From: DASXYG01 sp036502625
Lineage (GTDB): Bacteria; Actinomycetota; Actinomycetes; Streptosporangiales; Streptosporangiaceae
Reading direction: 5' to 3'
DNA: 64,000 nt
NCBI GenBank assembly: GCA_036502625.1
Contig: DASXYG010000070.1
Coordinates: 62,001 to 126,000, forward strand
The position numbers and the translations under genes are program-made. Positions 17,340 through 26,640 of this stretch are shown here, piece by piece. The notes beneath the pieces were generated by a model. It saw only the letters and a program-made list of their open reading frames with translations. It was not told where the DNA came from and searched no databases. Every line of letters starts with the position of its first letter. Within the stretch, counting starts at the first letter, position 1.

Positions 17340-17772
17340 CGTCGACCTCCTGGGCGAGCATGCGCTGGAGCCGGTCAGCGGCGTCCAGGGCCTGGGAGAA
17401 CGCGACGAGTTCGGCCGCGTCCAGGGGTTCGTCGAGGGCCGCGCCGAAGCGGTCGTTCAGAGCGTCGGCGAGTCGGCTGAGTGCGGCCTCGGTGCGCTCG
17501 ATGTCGGTGGCGGTGATGGTGATCGGCGCGCCGAGCGGTCCGTACGCGTTCATGCATCCGGGTGCGGCGCGCAGCGTGTCGCGGCCGTCGGTGGCGGCGC
17601 GCTCGGCCTCGGCGAACCGGGCCAGGGATTCCACCGAGCCGGCGTCCACGAGTGCCCGGGACGTGCGGGTCGCCAGTTCGAAGCCGCTGTACGCGGAGGC
17701 CACGAAGTCCGGCCACCGCCGGGCGTCGGTGATCCGCTGGGCGGTGTCGCGCAGATCCTGCTGAAGGTTCAT
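17323..17772 (-). CDS. Hypothetical small helical protein
   Basis: 149 residues, helical and acidic. It contains ARRWPDFVASAYSGFELATRTSRALVDAG near the N-terminus and ends with an acidic tail (LAQEVDDGDLP). It overlaps the start of the 519-residue gene by 17 bases. No family is recognised. It may be a partner of that larger helical protein. Confidence 0.65.
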   Translation of the reverse strand: MNLQQDLRDTAQRITDARRWPDFVASAYSGFELATRTSRALVDAGSVESLARFAEAERAATDGRDTLRAAPGCMNAYGPLGAPITITATDIERTEAALSRLADALNDRFGAALDEPLDAAELVAFSQALDAADRLQRMLAQEVDDGDLP

Positions 17773-17862
17773 GTCGTCTCCTTCGGTGATGCGTTGTCGT
17801 GGTGCTGCTGAGCGTGGCGGTTGATGGGTGTGCGTGACCGGGTGACTTTTCTGGCCTGTGGA

Positions 17863-18282
17863 TTACGCGATGTGTGGCTGCCACCAGTCGGCGGGTGGCG
17901 GGTCGGTGCGCAGTCGGCGGGGTTCGATGTGTTCGTCTTCGCTGCATTGGAAGAAGGGGCCGCGGGCGCCGAGGAGTTGGGGGATCTGGTGGTCGAGGTG
18001 GTCGCGGTACCACAGGCCGATGCCGGTGCCGGGTTGGCGGCGCAGCGCTTCCCAGGCGTGCCAGACGGCGGTCAGCCGGGAGATGGCTTCGGCGTGGCGC
18101 CACCATTGGGCGCACCAGCGGAACTCTCCGCCGAGCGGGCGGTGGATGAGTGGGATGAAGTGACCGGTGACGAAGTCCTCCAGGCGTTCGTAGACCGGCT
18201 CGGCTTCTTCCGCGTGCTCGGCAGCCGTTCGCCCGCCCGGTGCGGACTCGGTGTCGCTGTGCGTCGTCATGGTGGCCCCCAT
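17863..18282 (-). CDS. DUF4913 family protein
   Basis: 139 residues from ATG 18282. ATG 18270 is a close alternative. The core matches DUF4913: WCAQWWRHAEAISRLTAVWHAWEALR, then LWYRDHLDHQIPQLL and GPFFQC. This family is almost confined to actinomycete plasmids and integrative conjugative elements, usually beside traG-like genes, as here. The function is unknown. An acidic N-terminal extension (EHAEEAEPVYERLEDFV) precedes the domain. Confidence 0.82.
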   Translation of the reverse strand: MGATMTTHSDTESAPGGRTAAEHAEEAEPVYERLEDFVTGHFIPLIHRPLGGEFRWCAQWWRHAEAISRLTAVWHAWEALRRQPGTGIGLWYRDHLDHQIPQLLGARGPFFQCSEDEHIEPRRLRTDPPPADWWQPHIA

Positions 18283-18298
18283 GGGCTTGTCGCCGTGG

Positions 18299-19162
18299 TC
18301 AGCTCGCACGTCGGTGCGGGGTGCGGTCAGGTGCCGGACTTCGTACGGGCGGCGCGGCGTCACCTGCGACGGTTTGTGATGCGCCCGTGGCGGGCTGCGG
18401 GACGTCGGTGGCGGCGAGCCGGGCCGCGTCGTTGCCGCTGGGTGAGGCGGCCGGCGGCGGGCGGTCCGCGCCGGGGTCGGCATACGCGCGGTGGCGGGAG
18501 TCGCTGGAGATGCGCGCCATGGTGCGGGCGATCGCGCCGCGGCGCGCGGCGGACGGGCCGGCGCAGTCGTGGAGGCGGAGTTGTATATACGTCTCGATGG
18601 CGTAGGCGGCCACCGTCTGCGCGAGGTCAAGTCCCCGGCCGATGGCGTCTTCCAGCCTGCGGGTCTGGTCGAACAGTCCGGCGGTACGGCAGTCTGCGGG
18701 TCGGATTTGCGGGTCGTGGTTCGCGTGCGGCCCGGCGACTGTGTCGATCTCGTGGTGCAGCATGTCGCGTACGGCGGCGAGGGCGCTGTTGCGGGCGGTT
18801 TCCACGGTGCCCTGCTTGTCCTCATGCGGGAATCGCGTCGCGCAAGCATCGACAGCGCGCGCGGCGGCGTCGGGGAGGTTCTGGTGCAGCCGCTCCAGAG
18901 TGCCGATCATGCTGGTTCTCCGGGCGCGCAGCCCGGGCTCCGACCAGCCGCGGACCCGAAGTTCCCCGTTGGGGAGGTCGGTGTCGTAGCCGACTTGGCG
19001 CAGGGCCTGCGCGGCGCGGTGCTTGTCGTCGACGTCCAGGTACGCGGCGGACGGATAGTCGACGTGGGTGACGTTGACGGTCGCGTCGGGCATCACGGCG
19101 CGGCAGACATCGCGGATGTGTTCCGTGTCGAGCCGGAACTCGAGGCCGTCGGAGATGGTCAT
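18299..19162 (-). CDS. LDxxHI-family paralogue 5
   Basis: 287 residues from ATG 19162. It carries the family pattern: RLDTEHIRDVCRAVMPD, RQVGYDTDLPN, and VRGWSEPGLRARRTSM. The middle holds LHHEIDTVAGPHANHDPQIRPADCRT, similar in layout to paralogues 1-3. It is separated from the other four members by three unrelated genes. It is coupled to the coupling-protein gene by ATGA (19159-19162). The tail is Pro/Ala-rich. Confidence 0.7.
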   Translation of the reverse strand: MTISDGLEFRLDTEHIRDVCRAVMPDATVNVTHVDYPSAAYLDVDDKHRAAQALRQVGYDTDLPNGELRVRGWSEPGLRARRTSMIGTLERLHQNLPDAAARAVDACATRFPHEDKQGTVETARNSALAAVRDMLHHEIDTVAGPHANHDPQIRPADCRTAGLFDQTRRLEDAIGRGLDLAQTVAAYAIETYIQLRLHDCAGPSAARRGAIARTMARISSDSRHRAYADPGADRPPPAASPSGNDAARLAATDVPQPATGASQTVAGDAAPPVRSPAPDRTPHRRAS

Positions 19163-20946
19163 GGTGTGCCTCCTCCTGCGGCTTGGATTCGTCGGGCGGC
19201 GTTGGTGATGGCGGTTTCGGCGTCGCGGGCGCAGGCGGCGATGCGGGCTGCGTCCGGCCCGTTCAGCCAGGGCTTGAGGTCGATGAGCGCGGGCTTGACG
19301 CCGGTGGCGAGGAGGACGGCCGTGCCGGGTGCCAGCGCGCGGATCTGGGCGGGGTCGAGGATCTCCTGGCGGCGCAGGGAGATGTTCTCTCCAGGGCGTC
19401 CGTCTTGGTACGTGACGCCACGGACGGGGACGTCGTGCTGGCCGATGAGTGAGGAGAGGTCGCGGGCGAGGCGGGGGGAGTCGCAGCCGGCGCCGATGAG
19501 CTTCTTGGTGGCGGCGCCCCATAGGGCGGCCATTCCGGCTTCGCCCCATACGGTGGTGCCTTGCTCGTAGGACTGGAGGATCGTGACGGGCACGATGCCG
19601 CGCGAGCCGAGGTGGGAGTAGAGGTCGGGCAGGTCGGCGATGCGGCAGATGTTCGCGGCCTCGTCCAAGATCACCGGGAGTGGCGGGTCGAGGCGCCCGC
19701 CGGCCTGTTCGGCGCGGCGTTCGGCGGCGCGCATGGTGGCGTCGGTGAGCGCGGCGATCAGTGGGGCGGCGGCCGAGCGGGATTTGGACAGCAGGTAGAG
19801 GGTGTCGACGCTGTCGGCGAATGCGCCGGGGTCGAATTCGGGCAGGTCGCCGGGGGTGACCCAGGCCATGATCGCTTCGTCGTTGAGGCATTTCGCCGCG
19901 GTGCGCGCGGTCTGGTAGATGCCGTCGCGGGTTTCGACGGCGCCGTTCTGCGCGCCGCGCAGGGAGGCGGCCATGGCGCGGAAACCGGCGCTGTCGAGGA
20001 GTTCGCAGGGGGTGGGGACGCCGGGTTCGGTCAGCCACTGCGTGACGTCGCGGAGGCTGCGGCCGGTGTGCGCGGCGGCGAGCAGCAGCGCGGCGAGGAG
20101 GTCTTGGGCGGCCGGGCCCCACAGGTCGCGTTGGCGCTCGTCGGCGACGGTGAGGACGAAGTGCCCGGCCAGCCGGTCGGCGTCCTCCACGGTGGTGAGG
20201 TGGAGGAGGGGGTTCCACCACCAGCGCTGCGGCTGGTAGGTGACGGCCTGGGGGTCGAAGAGCCAGATCTCGCCGCCTGTCTCGTCCTCGCGGATCGCGG
20301 CGGTCGCGGCCCACAGGTCGGCTTTGTTGCTGGTGGCGATGACCGGCCCGGGTGCGGACAGGACGGCGGGGACGGTGAATGTGGTGGTCTTGCCGGTCCG
20401 GGGTCCCATGAACGCGAGGACGGTGTCTTCCCAGGACGCGTAGACGGTACGGCCGGTGCGGCGGTGACCGGGTTCGGGGAGGTGACCGAGCACCAGGCCG
20501 AGATCGTGCGGGCCGACGTCCCGGGGTTGGCTACCGCGCAGGGTGCGGCGGAGTCGGACCGCGTCGGCCGGTGCCCGGTCGGCCAGGGCGTGCAGACGGG
20601 GGTTGTGCGCGAGCGCAGCCGCTGGGTCGTCGACCGGCCGCCGGTACCGTACGGCCCTCGCCCATGCGAGGGCACCGGCCGTGGCGACGGCGGCGAGGAA
20701 TACGGCGGTGATCGTGAGCACCCAGGCGGTCGGCACACCGGTCCAGGCGTGCTGCTGCAATAGTGCGCGTACGAAGGCGGACCCGAACGGCCGTACTTTC
20801 CCGCCGGTGAACGCAGCGGCCAGCCGCGCGGCGCACCACAGGAGTCCGAGGGCGCCGACGGCGCTCCAGCAGGCGGCGATGGCGAGCCAGCCGGTGAACG
20901 CCGATCCGGCGGTCATCGAGGGGCGCGGTCCGATCGCGCGGGTCAT
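19159..20946 (-). CDS. Type IV coupling protein, VirD4/TraG/TraD family ATPase
   Basis: 595 residues. Two N-terminal membrane segments (about 17-45 and 73-97) precede the ATPase. Walker A is GPRTGKTT at about 181-188 and Walker B lies in LPVILDEAANI near residue 415. Further family features are SNKADLW after the P-loop strand, DPQAVTYQPQRWWWNPL, and ILQSYEQGTTVWGEAGMAALWGAATKK. Coupling proteins bring substrate (a relaxase-DNA complex or effector proteins) to the secretion channel at the inner membrane. It overlaps the VirB4-like gene by four bases. Confidence 0.92.
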   Translation of the reverse strand: MTRAIGPRPSMTAGSAFTGWLAIAACWSAVGALGLLWCAARLAAAFTGGKVRPFGSAFVRALLQQHAWTGVPTAWVLTITAVFLAAVATAGALAWARAVRYRRPVDDPAAALAHNPRLHALADRAPADAVRLRRTLRGSQPRDVGPHDLGLVLGHLPEPGHRRTGRTVYASWEDTVLAFMGPRTGKTTTFTVPAVLSAPGPVIATSNKADLWAATAAIREDETGGEIWLFDPQAVTYQPQRWWWNPLLHLTTVEDADRLAGHFVLTVADERQRDLWGPAAQDLLAALLLAAAHTGRSLRDVTQWLTEPGVPTPCELLDSAGFRAMAASLRGAQNGAVETRDGIYQTARTAAKCLNDEAIMAWVTPGDLPEFDPGAFADSVDTLYLLSKSRSAAAPLIAALTDATMRAAERRAEQAGGRLDPPLPVILDEAANICRIADLPDLYSHLGSRGIVPVTILQSYEQGTTVWGEAGMAALWGAATKKLIGAGCDSPRLARDLSSLIGQHDVPVRGVTYQDGRPGENISLRRQEILDPAQIRALAPGTAVLLATGVKPALIDLKPWLNGPDAARIAACARDAETAITNAARRIQAAGGGTP

Positions 20947-22460
20947 GATCGGTCACCTGGCCGGTCGCTGCTGCTGGTGGCGCGGATCGCTTGGTCGGTG
21001 TCGTAGAGGTGGTGTTCGGCGCCGACGAGGTGGAGCTGGACAGGGATGCCGAGGCGTTCGCCGGTCTTGATGAGGTAACGGCCGCGTCCGGGGTGCAGGG
21101 CGCCGGGCTGGTAGGACTCCGGGGCGGACCAGGAGGCGACGAGTTCGCGTTCGGGCCAGGTGAGCGGGGTGATCTCGTGGACGCGGTCGAGCTCGCGGGG
21201 CGGGAGGCCGGCGAGGATGGTGATCGCGGAGCGGTCCATGAACCCGCGGGCCTTCGCGCGGTCCTCCTCGGTGGCCAGTGCGTCGAGGTCGGCGAGGGAG
21301 TGGGTGATCATGATCGAGGCCATGCCTTTGGCACGGTTCAAGCGGGTCAACGAGTCGGCGTATTCGACGAGGCCGGGTGCGCCGCGCAGAGCGCGCCAGA
21401 GTTCGTCCATGACGCCGAGGAACGCGCGTCTTGGGGCATGGCCGAGGTCGGCGAGTGCGGCCGCGGCGTCGGCGATGCCGAAGCCGTAGGACCAGACGCA
21501 GAGCATGGCGGCGGTGAGGAGTTTGTCCCCGGCGGCTTTGACGGCGGAGATGTCGACGGAGACGGCGGGGGCGTCGAGGTCGATCGGCGCTGTGGTGGGG
21601 CCGTCGAAGACCCCGGCGAGGGAGCCGGTGCAGAGCAGGTCGAGGGTGAAGACGAGTTCGGCGATGCGGGCGAAGTAGGCGTCGGTGGTGGTCGTGCGGG
21701 CGGCGGAGCGGATGGTGTCGGGGCCTTCTTCGATGACCTGGAGAACGTCGGGCACGGTGGGCTGGCGTGTGCCGGTGAGGCGGTCGTCGAGGAGGTCGAT
21801 GGCGTGGCCGAGGATGACCTCTTCGGCGTTGGTGATGCGGCCGTCGCGGATGAGGGTGCACAGGGCCATGAGGAGGTTCAGGCGCCGCGACCGGACCTCC
21901 CAGCGCAGCGTTTCGGCCTCGCGGCGGGGGAGGTGGCGCATGGCCGTGCCCAGCGGGCCGGCGTCGAGGGGGTTGAGGCGGTCGAGGCCGCGGCCGATGC
22001 GGATGACCTGCCCGCCGAGGTGTGTGATCAGCGGCGTGTAGTCGGGTTTGGTGTCGCCGAGGATGAGGGCTTGTTGGCCGCACGCGACGCCGCCGGTGAC
22101 GAGGCGTTTGGTGATGGCGGATTTGCCGCAGCCGGGTTGGCCGAGGACGAACACGCCGGGGTTGGTCACCAGTCCGGCGCGCAGCCAGGCCAGCGGGTCG
22201 AGGCAGACGACCTCGCCCCAGAGCTGGTGCCGTCCTATCGGGGTGCCGAGCGTGGGGGAGCCGGACCCGGCCAGGAACGGGAACAGCCCGCATACCTGCA
22301 CCGTCGTTCCTTGATACTCGGCACCCGGGGCGACGTGCGGTACGCGTCCGGCGTCCGGGAGCTTCCAGCCCCAGGCGGGCGCCAGCGCATCGTGGGGGTT
22401 CGCCGTTCGTGGCTCGCGCCGTGTCGCGGCCGTGCCGGGACTTGTCGTGAGGCCGTTCAC
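20943..22460 (-). CDS. VirB4/TraC-like secretion ATPase
   Basis: 505 residues from GTG 22460, chosen because it overlaps the previous stop as GTGA. Walker A is GQPGCGKS at 107-114. A DTKPDY segment follows, with GGQVIRIGRGLDRLNPLDAGPLG. Walker B is FLGVMDELWRAL, and the C-terminal conserved ITHSLADLDALATEEDRAKARGF contains the typical sensor region. The usual N-terminal VirB4 domain is largely missing. That part seems to be supplied by the separate SCO6880-like gene upstream, a split arrangement known from actinomycete conjugation loci. Confidence 0.88.
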   Translation of the reverse strand: MNGLTTSPGTAATRREPRTANPHDALAPAWGWKLPDAGRVPHVAPGAEYQGTTVQVCGLFPFLAGSGSPTLGTPIGRHQLWGEVVCLDPLAWLRAGLVTNPGVFVLGQPGCGKSAITKRLVTGGVACGQQALILGDTKPDYTPLITHLGGQVIRIGRGLDRLNPLDAGPLGTAMRHLPRREAETLRWEVRSRRLNLLMALCTLIRDGRITNAEEVILGHAIDLLDDRLTGTRQPTVPDVLQVIEEGPDTIRSAARTTTTDAYFARIAELVFTLDLLCTGSLAGVFDGPTTAPIDLDAPAVSVDISAVKAAGDKLLTAAMLCVWSYGFGIADAAAALADLGHAPRRAFLGVMDELWRALRGAPGLVEYADSLTRLNRAKGMASIMITHSLADLDALATEEDRAKARGFMDRSAITILAGLPPRELDRVHEITPLTWPERELVASWSAPESYQPGALHPGRGRYLIKTGERLGIPVQLHLVGAEHHLYDTDQAIRATSSSDRPGDRS

Positions 22461-22990
22461 GGCAGCCGTCCGAGGGCTTGGATCGCGCGGGCGATCGCTT
22501 CGTCGCGGGGATAGGTGGGGTCGGTGCCGGGGGTGGCGTCCCAGAAGCAGCCGTCGGGGTGCAGTGCGAACTCGCCGAGCCAGACCGCCCACCGGTCGCC
22601 GCGGCGGATCACCCGGACCGGTCGGGCCGTACGGTCGACCGGGCGTACGGGGCAGGGCCGGACCTGCACCTGCTGATGGCCTGGTGCGGGTGTGTCCGGG
22701 GTGCTGAGGGTGAACTCGGTCGCCTGCTTCAGCAGCCAGCGCGCGTGACTGGCGGCGAGCAGGAGCTCGTCCAGCACACCGATCAATTCGGCGGCCTCCA
22801 GTCCGGTACCGCCGTCGGCAGTCGTCTCGCTCAGGCGTCGCCGTACTGCGCGAGCGCGCAGCGCCACGTCGGCCATCCGGGGTGGCGACCACCAGTCGTG
22901 CGGTCGTTCAGTCCGGTTCGGCCGCTGGGCGGCTTCCGAAAGGGCCTCGGTGGATCCGGGGCCGCTGCGGGGCGCGAGGTCGATGGTCAT
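22457..22990 (-). CDS. Hypothetical protein of the secretion operon
   Basis: 177 residues from ATG 22990. The N-terminal half is helical, with RMADVALRARAVRRRLSETTADGGTGLEAAELIGVLDELLLAASHARWLL. The C-terminal half is beta-rich and ends in a compact repeat-like WAVWLGEFALHPDGCFWDATPGTD. No family is recognised. Coupling by GTGA to the VirB4-like gene and 14-base spacing to the SCO6880-like gene place it in the core of the apparatus. Confidence 0.65.
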   Translation of the reverse strand: MTIDLAPRSGPGSTEALSEAAQRPNRTERPHDWWSPPRMADVALRARAVRRRLSETTADGGTGLEAAELIGVLDELLLAASHARWLLKQATEFTLSTPDTPAPGHQQVQVRPCPVRPVDRTARPVRVIRRGDRWAVWLGEFALHPDGCFWDATPGTDPTYPRDEAIARAIQALGRLP

Positions 22991-23004
22991 TGCTGGTCGC
23001 CTCC

Positions 23005-24495
23005 CTAATGCTTGGTGCGGTTGGCCAGTTCCGATGGGCAGATGCCGCAGGGGAGGGTGGCGGCGAAGCCGGCGGCCTGGGAGCGCCACATGCGGCGCAG
23101 CCGGATCTTGGACTGCTCGGCGGATGCCTCGGTGTCGGCGACCGCGCGGGCAAGGTCGGACTCGTCGGCGACAGTGGCGGTGACGAACAGGTTGATCAGG
23201 CAGACGCCGGCGCCTTGGGCCTCCTCCGCGGCGGCCTGCTGGGCGCGGGCGTGGTCGGCGGAGTCGCGGGCGGTCTCGTCCCGGCGGGTGCGGCGCCGGT
23301 ATTCGCGGCGGAACTCCGCGGCGCGGACCTCGTTCTCCAGCACCCGGGTCGCCGTGACGGCGGGCAGCGGCCGGTACTGCAATGCCACCCTCTTGGGGTG
23401 CGGTCCGGGGGAGAGCAGACGGGCGAGGACGTCGGCGTGCACGTTCTGCCGGGGCGCATCATGCCAGGCCCACGACACGGACACGCCGGAGTCGTGCCGG
23501 TACCGGTCCCACAGCTCCTCGGCGCCGACCGGCCCGGCGTCCTGCCACGACGGCACGTCGCCCGTTTCGCGGACCTCGGCGAGGTGGTTGATATGGCCGC
23601 GCGCGGCAGGGTCATACGCGGTGCGGACGATTCCGGCCAGGTCGGCGGCCGAGGCCCGGCCGGTGATGGTGACGCCGCAGGTGCCGAGCGCGGTCTGGAG
23701 CGTGTGCAGGGTACGGCCGACTTCAGCGATCGCCGCCTCAAGCGATTTGGGCGGGGACGGGGCGGCGGCCGGGTTGAAGGTGATCGACACGCGCGTGTCC
23801 ACGTCTGCGGCGGCGCCGGGTGCGGCGGCGACGAGTTCGCCGAGGATGGTCCGGGCGGCCTCCGGAGCACGGGGGTCAACGGAGGCCGCCACGGAGTCGG
23901 CGAGGGTGGTGCCGGGTTCGGGCGCGGTGTCCACGGTGACGGTGACCCAGCGCAGCATGGGCACGTAGCCGAGGGAGGCGAGCCAGCCGCCCCAGTTCGC
24001 CACCCACGCATCCGCGTCCGCCCGGTCGGCGAGATGTGTCGAGGCGGGGATCACCCGCAGGGTGGCGGTCAGGTATCCGGCGCGGCGGTCCCAGACGAGC
24101 CCGTACCGGCCACCCGCGCCGTCCTCGGCGTCGAGCAACCGCATCGGCGCGAGCACGCCCGGGAGCTGGAACGCGCGCGGATGCTCGACCACGACCCCGG
24201 CCCGGTACTTCGTGTGACGCCGGGCGGTGCCGCGCCACCAGCGCGCCCGCCGCACGACTAGTTGCGCGACCGGCGTCCCATCGACGCGGAGGAGCCCGAG
24301 CCCGGCGGCGACGGCGATCGGCGGCGCCACGTACATCAGCAGGGTCAGTGACACCGCGCCGAGCAGGAGAAGGACGAGGACGCCGCCGAGTACCCCCAAG
24401 GTCGCCGTCGTGCCCAATCCGAGGAGCCCGATGGAGCGGCGGCGCCGCCAGCCCCCGTACGTGCGGGCTCGATCGGTGGCCGAGGTGCTGCTCAT
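23005..24495 (-). CDS. SCO6880-like conjugation protein (PrgI/VirB4 N-terminal type)
   Basis: 496 residues from ATG 24495. Two N-terminal membrane helices (residues about 24-63) precede a soluble part. That part includes FQLPGVLAPMRLLDAEDGAGGRYGL, VDPRAPEAARTILGELVAAA and a C-terminal helical section ending RLRRMWRSQAAGFAATLPCGICP. This layout matches the SCO6880 family found beside VirB4-like ATPases on actinomycete plasmids and chromosomal conjugation loci. The family resembles the N-terminal, non-ATPase part of VirB4 with a VirB3/PrgI-like membrane segment. It is ATGA-coupled to the TrbL-like gene. Confidence 0.78.
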   Translation of the reverse strand: MSSTSATDRARTYGGWRRRRSIGLLGLGTTATLGVLGGVLVLLLLGAVSLTLLMYVAPPIAVAAGLGLLRVDGTPVAQLVVRRARWWRGTARRHTKYRAGVVVEHPRAFQLPGVLAPMRLLDAEDGAGGRYGLVWDRRAGYLTATLRVIPASTHLADRADADAWVANWGGWLASLGYVPMLRWVTVTVDTAPEPGTTLADSVAASVDPRAPEAARTILGELVAAAPGAAADVDTRVSITFNPAAAPSPPKSLEAAIAEVGRTLHTLQTALGTCGVTITGRASAADLAGIVRTAYDPAARGHINHLAEVRETGDVPSWQDAGPVGAEELWDRYRHDSGVSVSWAWHDAPRQNVHADVLARLLSPGPHPKRVALQYRPLPAVTATRVLENEVRAAEFRREYRRRTRRDETARDSADHARAQQAAAEEAQGAGVCLINLFVTATVADESDLARAVADTEASAEQSKIRLRRMWRSQAAGFAATLPCGICPSELANRTKH

Positions 24496-25859
24496 GGCTG
24501 GTCGCTCCCGTCCGGTGTCATCGATGTTCCGGCCGCGTTCTTCGCTCCGTCGGCGACCTTCTGGCCGGCGGCCACGGCTGCCCCAACGGCGGCACCGGCC
24601 GGGCCGGCCGCCGCGGTGCCCGCAGCGGTCGCGCCGGCCGCGCTTGCGCCGGCCGCGGTCGATCCTGCGGCCGCGCCGCCGGCCCCGCTCGCCGTCGAGG
24701 CGGCTGTCGCACCGCCGGATGCTGTCGCCCCGGCACTGGCGGTACCGGCGCCTGTTTCGGTCGCGGCTCCCGCCGCGCCCGGCGCTGTCGAGGAGGAGGG
24801 GCTGGGCGTAGCCGATGCTGTGCCACCACTGATCCCGCCGCTGGGCGGAACCGGTTGTCCGGCGTCCGTACGGTCGCCGTTCGACGGGGGAGGGATGCGG
24901 CTTGAGGTGTAGTCGGCTTGCGCGACGGCGGATCCGCCACCTCCACCGGCCGTACGGAGCGAACCGACCGCGACCATTGCGCCGACCGCGGTGCCGAGGA
25001 TGCCGCCGCCAGAGTGCTGCGCCACGGAGCCGGTGGCGAAGGTGAAGAACTTGATCAGCACCGGCAGCGCAATCAGCGAGAGCGCGAGCGCGCACAGCCC
25101 CATCAGGTACTCGCGCTCACCGTGTCCCTTGCCGATCATGGTGAACGCCGTCGCGTAAACGGCCGCGGCGGCAGGCTTGTAGAAGATCAGCGCGAGCAGC
25201 CACGCCGCGACCCGCTTGATCCAGCCGCGCATTCCCGGCGACATCGCCCCAGCGGCGGCCAGCGGGAGCATCCCGACCAAGATGACGATCGCGGTCTCGC
25301 GCAGCAGCATCAGTACGGCCTGGATCACCGTGAGGACAAGCACGATTACGCCGATGACCAGGACAAAACCGGGGCTTGCGGCGCCGAGGGACAGGATGTC
25401 GGTCATCCGGTGGGCGAACTGGTCGCCGGTGCCGGCGTTCAGGACCCAGGTCGACCAGGCGTCACCGGCCTTCAACAGCAGGTTCGGGACGAGCGTGCCC
25501 ACTGCGGCCGTGACCGCGATGATCAGCAGGCCGCCCGTCACGTCGATCAGCGGGTTCGCCTTCCGCGCCGCCGCCATCCGCGCGCCTGCGGCGATGAGCC
25601 CGGCGATCGTGACGGCGATCGCGATCGGCAGGAACCAGCGGCGCAGCTCCCCGATGACCGGCTGCGATCCCACGTCGACGGAGGGGATCTTGACCCACCA
25701 GGTGATCGTCGTACGCACCACCGAGGCGATCGCGTCGGAGATCTGCTTGGTGAACAACTCCAGGGTGGTGTGCACCACGCTGCGCTGCGCGGCGCCACCG
25801 AGCCCAGCGCCCGTCTCCACGACCTTGCATACGGGCGAGATCAACGTCGGGCACGTCAT
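24492..25859 (-). CDS. TrbL/VirB6-like polytopic membrane protein with Ala-rich tail
   Basis: 455 residues. At least six hydrophobic helices lie between residues about 70 and 315, for example FLPIAIAVTIAGLIAAGARM, FVLVIGVIVLVLTVIQAVLML and AIVILVGMLPLAAAGAMSPG. This is the TrbL/VirB6 pattern of the inner membrane channel. Residues about 365-440 are a low-complexity Ala/Gly/Thr/Ser tract, probably disordered and on one side of the membrane. The start shares one base with the previous stop (TGATG). Confidence 0.82.
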   Translation of the reverse strand: MTCPTLISPVCKVVETGAGLGGAAQRSVVHTTLELFTKQISDAIASVVRTTITWWVKIPSVDVGSQPVIGELRRWFLPIAIAVTIAGLIAAGARMAAARKANPLIDVTGGLLIIAVTAAVGTLVPNLLLKAGDAWSTWVLNAGTGDQFAHRMTDILSLGAASPGFVLVIGVIVLVLTVIQAVLMLLRETAIVILVGMLPLAAAGAMSPGMRGWIKRVAAWLLALIFYKPAAAAVYATAFTMIGKGHGEREYLMGLCALALSLIALPVLIKFFTFATGSVAQHSGGGILGTAVGAMVAVGSLRTAGGGGGSAVAQADYTSSRIPPPSNGDRTDAGQPVPPSGGISGGTASATPSPSSSTAPGAAGAATETGAGTASAGATASGGATAASTASGAGGAAAGSTAAGASAAGATAAGTAAAGPAGAAVGAAVAAGQKVADGAKNAAGTSMTPDGSDQP

Positions 25860-26626
25860 CACGAACCGCCTCCCTGCTCGTCGCCGAAGGACCGGTAGCC
25901 GTCGAGCGTCGCGACGGTGTGCGCCGAGGCGCCCCAGTCGCCGCCGGGCGGGGCCAGCACCCGCCAATCCCGGTCGCGGCGGATGAGCTGGATGCGGGTC
26001 GCGACCCGTACAGTCGTGCCGTCCTGGCCCGGCCCGGCGGTCACGACGTCGACCGTCGCCGCGTCCGGGGTGAACGACTCGACGCGGAACCCTTCCTCGA
26101 CCGCGTACGCGCGCCCCACCGGCGCGCCCGGCGCCACGCCCGCCTTGCTGGCAAGGTCCTCATACGAGGAGGCGACCGCGTCCAGGAACGCGGGCTTGTC
26201 GGTGCCGTCGACCTGATCCTTGATCGTCGGCCCGAACACGCCCGGCCCCCACTGCGCGTTCGCCCGCACACCGACATGCACGGCCGCGAACACCGCACCG
26301 CCCGCCGTATCCGCGAACCCCCACGCCCGGTCACCGCGCACAGCGGACGGGCCATTCGCGTGCGAGTACGGAAGACGGATGCCATGGAAATCGCGCCAGG
26401 CCACACCGGACAGATCCACACGGCCCGCCGGCACGGCGTGTCCCGGGGTTGCCGTTGTGCGAGCCGCCGGCCGATCAGGGCGATGGGGCGCCGGATGCGT
26501 CCGGTCGAACCAGTACGCGACGCCCGCGACCAGCAGCACGGCCACGACCACCACGGCGATCGTGGCCCGTGGCGGGCGCCGCCGGGGCCCCTGCGGGGTC
26601 AGCGACCAGGAGAAAGTGGGAAACAT
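25859..26626 (-). CDS. Bitopic membrane protein, VirB8/TcpC-like
   Basis: 255 residues. A short cytoplasmic basic tail and a single membrane helix (ATIAVVVVAVLLVAGVAYW, residues about 21-39) precede a Pro/Thr-rich linker. An extracytoplasmic domain of about 170 residues follows, with alternating strands (WGFADTAGGAVFAAVHVGVRAN, TVRVATRIQLIRRDRDWRVLAPPGGDW). This fits the NTF2-like VirB8/TcpC assembly factor of type IV systems. The position between the TrbL-like and VirB2-like genes supports it. The assignment rests on architecture and context rather than on strong motifs. Confidence 0.68.
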   Translation of the reverse strand: MFPTFSWSLTPQGPRRRPPRATIAVVVVAVLLVAGVAYWFDRTHPAPHRPDRPAARTTATPGHAVPAGRVDLSGVAWRDFHGIRLPYSHANGPSAVRGDRAWGFADTAGGAVFAAVHVGVRANAQWGPGVFGPTIKDQVDGTDKPAFLDAVASSYEDLASKAGVAPGAPVGRAYAVEEGFRVESFTPDAATVDVVTAGPGQDGTTVRVATRIQLIRRDRDWRVLAPPGGDWGASAHTVATLDGYRSFGDEQGGGS

Positions 26627-26640
26627 GGCTCATCACCGGC

